Positions 55,955 to 64,000 of a DNA stretch of 64,000 bases are shown piece by piece; position 1 is the first letter of the stretch; each line of letters begins with the position of its first letter. Source of the DNA: Pilatotrama ljubarskyi (lineage: Eukaryota > Basidiomycota > Agaricomycetes > Polyporales > Polyporaceae); NCBI GenBank assembly GCA_022385805.1, contig MU277683.1:186001-250000 (forward strand), in the 5' to 3' direction. Position numbers and translations under genes: made by a program. The notes beneath the pieces were generated by a model. It was given only the letters and a program-made list of their open reading frames with translations, had not been told where the DNA came from and ran no database searches.

Positions 55955-57460
55955 ATGAATGTCGCCTCTAACGTAGCAGTGTTCTGGGACTACGGTGCGT
56001 TCCAAAATGTCCTAATTAGTGTGACTGAGAGGCAGTACTGATCGGCACCTACATCAGAGAATTGTGCATTGCCGGCTACAGAGCCCTCGTATACGATCGT
56101 CAACAAGATACGGCTCCTTGCTCATCAGTATGGGAGCGTCAAAACCTTCAAAGCCTACCTGGAGTATCCGGAGCAGACATCGCTGAAGTCGATGGCGCTC
56201 CGCTCAGAGCTGCAGTCTTGCGGCGTCTCCCTCATCGACTGCCCGCACAATGGGCGCAAGGATGTGGCCGACAAGATGATGATGGGTACGTCCCTCTCCC
56301 AGTCAAATCGCTCGTGATTTCCTGTTGAGACAATGGCGCCAGTCGACATGATGGCCCATGCTATCGACAATCCTGCCCCGGCCACGATCATCCTGATTTC
56401 GGGAGACCGCGACTTCGTCTACGCTGTCTCCATATTGAGTCTTCGGCAATATAGAATCATACTGCTGGCACCGAGGAATGCGCACGGCGGTCTGAAAGGC
56501 CAGGCCGAAGCAGTCTACAACTGGCCGGAAGACTTCCTGCCTGGGCTGCCTGCGGTCGCGCAATCACTTGCTTCTCCGCCAAAGAAGGCGGCAGAATGGA
56601 AGCCGAGCAAGGCTATCCCTGTTACGCTGCAGGATTTCTGGCAGAAGAAGCTGCCTGCGCCACCTCCAAGGGTCCCCTCCTCCCAACCTCAGAGGGCCTC
56701 GGCGGACCCGAATGCGTTCGCTCTACTGGCGCCTGAAGCCAGCTTGAGCGACGACTCACCAGATGGCGGTGCCGAGACACATTCTGCGGGGAATACATCT
56801 TCAGAGCCGGCGCCCCCGGCCGGAAGCCATTTCACGAGCGTGCCGGTCGATGCGGCAACGAACACCGTACGTCCAATCATGGGATTCCGACTTCCGCAAC
56901 CTTGACTCATCCTGTGCACATAGACTTCCACCGTTCTCAGAGTCACTGACGGTACTTCTGAGGAGGGTGAGGTCGTAGATTCTACGACCAAAACTAATGT
57001 AAGGCCCACGTGTCGCCTAGCTACGAAGCATTCTCAAGTAATCTTACAGGCTCCTGGCGCACCCTCGCCGCTGCGCCCGCCCGGTCTGTTCTTGACGAAC
57101 TCTACAGCGTCCGCATCCACGCAGGCGATGCCAGTCTTCGGGGGAACCTCGTCCTTCGGGGGCTCCTTCACCATGCCTAGCACGTCGTCCATCTTCGGAT
57201 TGAGCGCGAGCGCCTCTCCATTCGTCTTCAGCCCAGCCCCTTCGACCTCTCTCGCCGCGCCCCCGAGTCGGCAGCCGCGCGAAGAGGCGGAGGACGACAC
57301 GACGTGGCAGACGTTCTCCCGCGTCGTCAAGAAACGTCCCGCGCAGATCCCCGCGGAGTTCAAGCCGCTCGTCAAGGTCCTCAAGCGACAGCTCGCCGAG
57401 GGCACCGCCCGCGTCGAGTCGTCGCAGCTCGGCACACTGCTCTCGGCCGAGGCGGCATAG
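55955..57460 (+). CDS. NYN-domain protein (MARF1/Limkain-b1-like), ending at an in-frame TAG
   Basis: Five exons: 55955..55994, 56058..56285, 56343..56866, 56924..56998, 57050..57460; 425 aa as read. The NYN (PIN-like RNase) domain covers about residues 5-170: VAVFWDYENC with Asp12, ADKMMMVDMMAHAID, and ISGDRDFVYAV. A central disordered region rich in Pro, Ser and Ala follows. From FKPLVKVLKRQ the protein enters a LOTUS/OST-HTH-like helical domain, but TAG at 57458-57460 stops it in mid-domain. The same frame continues to 57628 with the remaining part of that domain, so the gene may be mutated, read through, or mis-sequenced. Animal MARF1 uses these domains to bind and cleave RNA; the fungal role is unknown. 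Confidence 0.8.
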
Positions 57461-57628
57461 CTGAGTGCGATCTACGAGCGGGCGGGCGTGACGCGTTTGA
57501 AGGAGTACACGGCGCTAGCCGCGGAGATGGGCATCGTTACTCTGAGCAGGGAGAGCACAAACGGACATAACTATGTCGCGCTGCACCCGGTATACCGCAG
57601 GAAAGCCGTGGAGCACGTATGGGGCTGA
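57461..57628 (+). pseudogene. Separated C-terminal half of the LOTUS-like domain
   Basis: Directly after TAG 57458-57460, in the same frame, 55 codons continue with LSAIYERAGVTRLKEY, AAEMGIVTLSR and NYVALHPVYRR, then TGA at 57626-57628. AGV-x-x-x-KEY-x-x-LA-x-x-x-GIV is the expected second half of a LOTUS/OST-HTH domain. It is either lost through a point mutation, translated by stop-codon readthrough, or interrupted by a sequence error. No GT...AG intron removing the TAG preserves the domain. Confidence 0.65.
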
Positions 57629-58081
57629 AGTTGTCATGGCCGGACGGCCCGTGGTCAGACGATGAGGGGGACCGTTAACCTATGCGAGCCGTGGGCCCGC
57701 CAGGCATTGTTGTAGTGACGAACGCCTCCCACTTGACTGGACCTTGCAGAATACTCTGACGTGCGGCTGCAAGCAAGCTTGTTCTTGTACAACATACGTT
57801 TACAAAGCGCTGTTGCTTCGGCGACCCCCGTGCCTTATGGCTTGCATGCTCTAGGACTTGGCCGCTGACGCGGCCGTCCAATGGGACCGATCAATACATT
57901 ATCATCATCAGAGCGGACGAGCACGACAGCATTCTTAGTACAGACCAATGCTACTCATAAAGCCCGCGCCAGGAATTTCCGACGCGAGGAAAACCGGACA
58001 TGCGTTACTTACAGTGCAACAATAACAGAACGACGTGCATTATAGTAGTGCATTATGTCTGAGACGCGATGAGAGTCTATG
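57629..58081. other. Convergent 3' intergenic region
   Basis: About 450 bp between the NYN gene (+) and the WD40 gene (-), probably 3' untranslated sequence. No gene seen. Confidence 0.35.
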
Positions 58082-59254
58082 TCAGCCCCCGTTGGCCGGG
58101 ATGCCCTGCCAGAGTCCGTAGCTCTTGCCCGGGGTCGTCTGCCAAAGTCGGATGGTGCCGTCCTCTGCGAAGGACGACGATCAGTCGCACGGCGCAAAAC
58201 ACAAATGGCGCGCGAAGGAGGGAACTCACCACTTCCGCTCGCGAACATCTCTCCATCCGGACTGTACTCGACACAGTGTACGGGGCCATGATGACCCTTA
58301 AGGACCTCCCGTTCTTCGCCCGTGACGTCGTGCACCCGCACCCATTCGTCAGTGGTGCTCCCGGTGACGAAGCGGTCCTGCAGGATGGGGTGAATAGACG
58401 CTGATGACGGCGCATACGGCAAGGTCAGGCTATGAGTGGGGGAGCCGTTCAGGAGGGCGGGGATGAAGGAGACCGTCTTCCCGGACGTGACGACGATCCT
58501 GTTGGTCTGTACTGACAGCTCCATTGACGTGATCGGCCCAGGGAAGGTTAGGCTTGTCGTCAGTTTCCGTGTCCTCAGGTCCCACCATCTGTCGGGGAAT
58601 GTCGTGTTTAGCACGGACCAAGGCGCGGAGCGCTCCTCAACAATATGCCCTTACTTGATCAGTCCGTCCTCCCCTGCCGTCACGCCGGTATGGTCCCCAA
58701 CCCAGACTACACTCTTCACTGTACCGTCATGAGACAACGGACCAGCAGTGTCGAAGAGGAAGTCTGGCTCCGCGTCCGGACGACCGAGGTCGAACATTCG
58801 CACTTTCTTCTCCTGCCCACCGGTGAGAAGGTGCGAGGAGCTCGGCGAGATGGCAACGCTCCGGACGATGTGATTGTGCGGGAAAGAGTGTAGGCATTCG
58901 CCGGTATACGTGTCCCAGATCTTGCTAATCGGATGGAGGAACAAAGATGAGACTCTACCTTCCGCATTCAACGGTTATGAGATGTGAGAGAGACACTCAC
59001 GCCGTGAAATCCGCGCTGCCAGACGCCGCACGAGACGTATCTGGGGAAAGCTTGCTACTCCACACTGCCCCCTTGTGTCCGATGAATGTTCCAATCCAGT
59101 CGCCGGTCCATTCGCGAAGCATGGGATTGCCATCCTTGCAGCTCGAGATAAGCACGTACGTCCCGTCGTCTTGAAGAGGAGAGAAGGAAAGGTGGGTGAC
59201 GGGGCGGGTGTGTCCTGGGGCGACGAGCGGGGTGGCTTTGTAGGGGAGGGCCAT
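58082..59254 (-). CDS. STRAP-type WD40 repeat protein
   Basis: Four exons, complement(58082..58164, 58230..58588, 58655..58924, 59001..59254), 321 aa. Repeated WD40 signatures: GHTRPVTHLSFSP, GHKGAVWSSKLSPD, KIWDTYTGECLHSF, KWWDLRTRK, GHHGPVHCVEYSPDGEMFASGS and GTIRLWQ. Order, length and the short C-terminal tail fit serine-threonine kinase receptor-associated protein (STRAP/unrip), a seven-bladed propeller associated with the SMN complex and mRNA translation factors in animals; fungal copies are usually annotated the same way. Its exact partners in fungi are unknown. Confidence 0.87.
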
Positions 59255-61259
59255 AATTGGGGTCGTATGCTAGGGTATGGCGTTCGTCGAGGTCGTTACG
59301 CAGGCGCACTGCGCACTGTCGGGTCTAGAGATGAAGTCGGCTTGCGAGAAAAGATATGAACGGGTTCTCCGAGACGAAGGCAGGGCAAGGGATGGGCGGT
59401 GTGCTCTCGCTCGTTTGTTGTCCGCCCGTGCTTTGCTCCGCCATGAGCCTGCCACGTGGGTGCCATGCATCCCGGCCCGCCTTATGCACATCCTTCAAGG
59501 GATCCATATGCGTCCACTTGTTTCCCGCCACACATAGCGAGACACTTCCAAATGCGCACAAGGCCCTTGTTCCCTTCACTGACGACCGCTTATGTTGGAT
59601 GCTTCACTCTTCCAATCCATTTTGGTTCGATTTGTCACTGGCTCACTGCGCTGTGAAGGCTTTAGATGGCTCAATGCAATGCGCACCTTTGGAAGCCAAC
59701 CCGTTATGTATCGTCTAACTTTAAGGCGATGATCTCCGTCAAATCGTGGGACAGCCTGAGCGTGAGTTCCTGACCATGGTCTATCGTTTTGCACCTTGCT
59801 GGAACAGTTGCATCATCTTAGAAGGCCCATGGGACCGATGCTCTCAAATGCCGCGATCTAGTCGCCTCCTAGTGCTACTGTGGCGCAGGGGCGGACGGGC
59901 GGGGTCTATATGCTCTTCCATAGCAGTCAGGCCGGGCCCGTCTTGCCGCCATGCATGTGATCCAAGGGCAATGAATTGCGGCCATCGTGAACACATCAAG
60001 TGAGAGTTTGAGTGGCAGTTATCTTTCAGAACGGTTCGCAGCCAGGGACGATCTACTCTAGATACACTGTACGTGAGCACGCCTGGACATATGTCGTTAA
60101 ACCCTGAGTTACTGACATCAGATTCGCACTCGTGAATGAACCGAGTGCTTGTACATCAGGGAAGGCTCAGCCGTAGTATTGTTCCCGATCCTCGCCCGCT
60201 ATGGCGGCTATGCAATGTCATTCATGGAGCCACATTGCGAAATCCGCCACACACCATACCAAGTGGCAGCGAGAGCGCGCCATGACGGAAATCCAACCCA
60301 CCTAGCTTCAGGAACATACGCCCACCTTCAAGGAGAGTCTGCTCAGGCCAGGGGCGGTCTCTCGCCAGTGCATTCAAGCGCAAATGACCACGAATTGTGC
60401 CATTGAAACGCGCCCGCCCTTCAGGTACGCAGTGGTGTCTGTCTATGCCGTCGGCCATTGCCTGCTGGACGAATCATTTGAGCTTGACTCGGAACGATCG
60501 ACGTCAGGCGTCCGGATGTTTGCGCGGAGTCAAGAGTTCGCGGACTTGCAAGAGGAAGCATGCACCGAACAACGTCAAAGACGAGCACCACTGCATACGA
60601 TTTCGGAGTGATTCATCGAAGTATTCACCGCAATGCATGGCGGTGACTACGGCATGAACTGCTCTCTCTATGGCTAAGGACAGCGCGCGAGACGGTAGGA
60701 TAGCTGCCAGATGTCTCGACGAAGCGTCGGTGCTTCGCGGACCCGGGTCGCGTCCGCGCGTGGGTTAGGAAGCCGAGCGGGCGCGACACAGCCCAATTAG
60801 GAAATGTTGATCCACCTCCGGTCACGTGGGCTGGCGCAAGGAGGATGAAGGATTGCGTGCTCGTGAGCCGATATGTTTTCATGCTCAACGCTGACTGTCA
60901 GCATGGAGAACATAGCGAGAAATTTCGACCAGCACACCCTCAACCTCCTTGGGAACACCAGACACTTCAAAACGCAGGATCATCCAGCACAACTTCTCGC
61001 GGGAGGACTTCCATCTCGTCAGAGGCCTCTACACCACTCGCGCCCTAGAACTTGACCGTGCCGTAAGATCGTGCTAGCGGTGCTGCGTATACTCATTCCT
61101 CAGGGCCGTTGCGACATCGTCTATCATCGGAATCTTGTGCCTGGTTTTCGTTTTCCCCCCGTCCCGTCCGTACGCCGCGCCCCACGCTGGGCCGTATATA
61201 GTCGACTCTCGCGGACCTCAAGGACCCGCCAGCTCTTCTGCCCCTCGTCTCCTGCCGCC
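59255..61259. other. Divergent gene-poor region of 2 kb
   Basis: Between the STRAP-type gene (-) and the sulfate permease (+). Short open frames without motifs on both strands; no repeat or RNA gene recognised. TATATAG at 61195-61201 probably belongs to the permease. Confidence 0.35.
61195..61201 (+). promoter_or_regulatory. TATA-like element of the sulfate permease gene
   Basis: TATATAG, about 60 bp upstream of the start codon at 61260. Inferred from position and sequence. Confidence 0.45.
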
Positions 61260-64000
61260 ATGGCCTCTCTGGTAGCAAAGGTCAAGAGCTTCGGAAAGCG
61301 CGTCATCGGGCAGCCGGAAGACCCAGTGCCCGTAGTCACCGTCAAGGACTGGGTCCAAGACCTGTCCAGAGATCCGAAGCGCGATGTGCGTCACCTTTCA
61401 TTTGAATGCGAGAGAAGTTCTGACCGACGCGAATCGTTCCAGGCCTTGAGATATGTGGAAAGCCTGTTCCCCATCGTTGGGTGGATCACGCGATACAGTA
61501 AGACCGCTGCTGGGTTGCCTGCGCGACCTTCCTGACCATTTTCGCAGACTTCGGATGGCTATACGGCGATGTCGTTGCTGGTCTCACCGTCGGCATCGTG
61601 GTTGTGCCCCAGAGCATGTCATATGCTCAAGTAAGTTCCCCTTCGAAGGGTAGCTGGGCAGATTGGCTGATTGAGGTATGACGCCCAGATTGCAACGCTT
61701 CCGACGCAATATGGTCTCTACTCGGCTTTTGTTGGTGTGCTCATCTACTGCGTGAGTGGCGACCTCTTGGCTACGCTCCGCTATATGCTAAACGACCGTC
61801 TTAGCTGTTTGCTACGTCCAAAGATGTCTCCATTGGTCCCGTCGCCGTTATGTCTCTCACGGTGTCTCGAATCATCGCGAGCGTGAACGAGCGTCACCCG
61901 GATGTCTGGTCAGGACCCCAGATTGCAACGACCGTCGCGTTCATTTGCGGCTTCATCGTTCTATGTATCGGCATCCTCCGCCTCGGTTGGTTGGTCGAAT
62001 TCATCCCCGCTCCTGCCGTGAGTGGGTTCATGACAGGCTCTGCGATCAACATCGTGGCCGGTCAGGTCCCGGGCTTGCTCGGCGAAACAGGCTTTGAGTG
62101 AGTGGTTCCTATCGCATGTGCTGATGTAGGCTAACAAGAGCTCTGTAGTACTCGCGCGGCGACATACAAGGTCATCATTAATTGCTTCAAATTTCTGCCT
62201 GTTACGAAGCTCGATGCTGCGTTCGGCATCACCGGACTTGTGTCGTTGTATCTGATTCGGATCGTTTGCGACCAAATGTCGAAGCGTTATCCGCGCAGAC
62301 GTGAGTTCGCCGTCGCTTCGGTTAGGGGGCTGCAGGCTCATGGCCTCTATGCAGAGAGACTGTTCTTCTTCCTATCGGTCTTCAGGAACGCCTTCGTCAT
62401 AGTGGTCTTGACGATCGCGTCCTGGCTCTACTGCAGACATCGCAAGAGCAAGTCAGGCAAATACCCGATTAAGATTCTGCAGACCGTGCCCCGTGGCCTC
62501 CAGCACGTTGGCCCGCCCGTCATCGATCGTGACCTCATCGCAGCTATGGCTGGTGAGCTCCCGGTGGCGACGATCATTCTACTTCTCGAACACATCGCCA
62601 TCTCGAAGTGTGAGTCTTCTGCCTTCTTAGATTCGCACAACTCATCGACGGCGGCATGCAGCCTTCGGTCGTCTGAATGGCTACAAGATCAATCCCAACC
62701 AGGAGCTCATCGCGATCGGTGTGACCAACACGATTGGTACGGTCTTCGGTGCCTATCCGGCCACGGGTTCCTTCTCTCGCTCCGCCCTGAAATCGAAGTC
62801 CGGTGTGCGTACCCCTGCCGCGGGTATTCTCACGGCCATTGTCGTCATCGTCGCCCTCTACGGCCTCACGCCCGCGTTCTTCTGGATTCCGAGCGCCGGC
62901 TTGTCTGCCGTCGTCATCCACGCCGTCGCCGATCTTGTCGCAAGTCCTCGCCAAGTGTACTCCTTCTGGCGCGTCTCTCCCTTGGAGTTCGTCATCTGGC
63001 TTGCCTCGGTCCTCGTCACGGTGTTCTCGACGATCGAGAACGGCATCTACACTTCCATCTGCGCATCATTGGCTCTGCTCCTCGTTCGGTTGGCCCATCC
63101 CCGCGGGTATTTCCTGGGAAGGGTCACATTGCACGAGGAGAAGACCGCGGTCGTCCGCGAGGTCTTCGTGCCCCTCACCGAGCGTCCGGGCGTCCTCAAC
63201 ACAGCTGTGAAGGTCGAGCCTCCTCCACCAGGTATCATCATCTACCGCTTCGAGGAGAGCGCCCTTTATCCGAACGTATCTATGCTGAACGATGCGCTCG
63301 TCGACTATGTCAAGACGCACATGCGCCGAGGAAAGGACATGAGCCAAATCAAGATGAGCGATCGTCCATGGAACGACCCCGGCCCGAAACCTGGTCGTGA
63401 TGAGAACGCCGACAACTTGGCTAAGCCGGTTCTTCACGCGATCGTCCTGGACTTTTCTGGAGTGTGAGTTTGAAAATTGTGATTCGTAGACGACAACTGC
63501 TGACCCTTGTCTTCATCAGTTCTCACATCGATACCACTGGGGTACAAGCCCTCATCGACACGCGTACGGAAGTAGAGAAATGGGCTAACAAGCCCGTTGA
63601 GGTGCGTCCCAGCTCGCATTGCCTGGCGTGGTGACAGCACACTGACGTCCGCGTGCAGTTCCACTTCGCTACCATTCTCTCTCCTTGGATTCGACGCGCC
63701 CTCATCGCGGGCGGCTTCGGCACTGGTGTTCCCTCGTCTCAAATGCCCACCGAGATCGCCCCCGTCGTACCTTACCGCGGCGGCCGTACACTGCCTGAAA
63801 AGCGCCCGCAGTCCGACATCGAGGCTGTCGGGGACATCAGTGAGGAGACGGAGGCTCCCATCGTGCCTGAGGACACGCCTCTCTTCCACTTTGACCTCGT
63901 CTCTGCCGTGAAGGCGGCAGAGGCGGGTTTAAACAGAGCTTCTGAGATGTCGACACGGTCGAGCCTGCAGAAGGGCACATTCACGGGTACCACGGAAGCT
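61260..64000 (+). CDS. SUL1: SulP-family sulfate permease (3' end beyond window)
   Basis: Ten exons visible: 61260..61385, 61443..61497, 61548..61630, 61689..61751, 61805..62097, 62149..62300, 62355..62609, 62662..63463, 63520..63601, 63659..64000+; at least 751 aa. SLC26/SulP anion transporter, plasma membrane, proton-coupled sulfate uptake. The first helix has GDVVAGLTVGIVVVPQSMSY, followed by TLPTQYGLYSAF, PAPAVSGFMTGSAINI, LLEHIAISK and NTIGTVFGAYPATGSFSRSA, all SulP hallmarks. The cytosolic STAS domain is split by introns and includes VLDFSGVSHIDTTGVQAL. The acceptor at 62354 was chosen because the one at 62385 breaks frame. An acidic linker near the right edge follows the STAS region. 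No stop codon within the window. Confidence 0.93.

Noticed and set aside
62301..62385. 85-nt intron in the sulfate permease
   Set aside because: The join gives a stop within a few codons; the acceptor at 62354 restores the conserved RNAFVI sequence.
62240..63400. 386-codon frame running through sulfate permease
   Set aside because: Mixes a true exon start with frame-shifted sequence beyond 62609; splice signals and SulP motifs require another frame there.
1..64000. tRNA, rRNA or CRISPR features
   Set aside because: No B-box-like GGTTCRANNCC with matching acceptor stems and no regularly spaced repeats with spacers were seen; a covariance-model scan would be needed to exclude tRNAs.

Overview
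The window is nuclear DNA from a filamentous basidiomycete, most likely an Agaricomycete wood or litter fungus. The evidence is the very high density of short (about 35-90 nt) GT-AG introns with tiny exons, G+C-rich coding sequence, and fungal families such as a DUF6533 membrane protein, a DOMON-cytochrome b561 protein, a single-domain GPI-type cupredoxin and a CE16-type esterase. No rRNA, tRNA, CRISPR array or prokaryotic operon structure was seen. I rebuilt exon-intron structures by eye from splice signals, reading phase and family conservation, so every multi-exon model is a prediction.

Layout, left to right. 1-2.5 kb: an APH-type kinase (-) and a short hAT-type MITE with perfect terminal inverted repeats and an 8-bp target duplication. 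3.2-6.7 kb: a four-helix MARVEL-like membrane protein (+) convergent with a Rad57-like recombination ATPase (-). 6.8-10.1 kb: a broken retropepsin-like fragment and a seven-helix DUF6533 protein. 10.4-16.3 kb: HID1 (-) and glutamate decarboxylase (-). 17-20 kb: DNA polymerase delta subunit 2 (+) and a disordered single-exon protein (-). 22.4-24.3 kb: secreted cupredoxin and Pet100 (+). 24.5-31.4 kb: two serine/threonine dehydratase paralogues in opposite orientation flanking a YicI-like alpha-xylosidase. 31.9-38.6 kb: CE16 esterase, Cmc2, transketolase, Qcr7 and nucleoside diphosphate kinase. 38.9-40.8 kb: DOMON-cytochrome b561. 40.8-45.5 kb: gene-poor, probably relic sequence. 45.5-49.8 kb: SMG6/Est1-like nonsense-mediated-decay nuclease (-). 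51.4-54.9 kb: a mitochondrial-type SDR and an NTF2/SnoaL-like protein (-). 56-57.6 kb: a NYN-domain RNA-binding protein (+) whose C-terminal LOTUS-like domain is cut by an in-frame TAG. 58-59.3 kb: a STRAP-type WD40 protein (-). 61.3 kb to the end: a SulP sulfate permease (+), truncated by the window edge.

Themes: mitochondrial functions (Pet100, Cmc2, Qcr7) sit among central-metabolism genes and two of them are in divergent pairs (Cmc2/transketolase and Qcr7/NDK share short promoters). Two replication/repair genes (Rad57-like, Pol delta subunit 2) each carry ACGCGT (MluI cell-cycle box) palindromes just upstream. The most unusual points are the hAT MITE, a 6-nt microexon carrying the catalytic-loop histidine of transketolase, the TAG inside the NYN-LOTUS gene, GC-AG introns in GAD and QCR7, and the mirrored dehydratase pair around the alpha-xylosidase. 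I did not find a clearly new multi-gene system.
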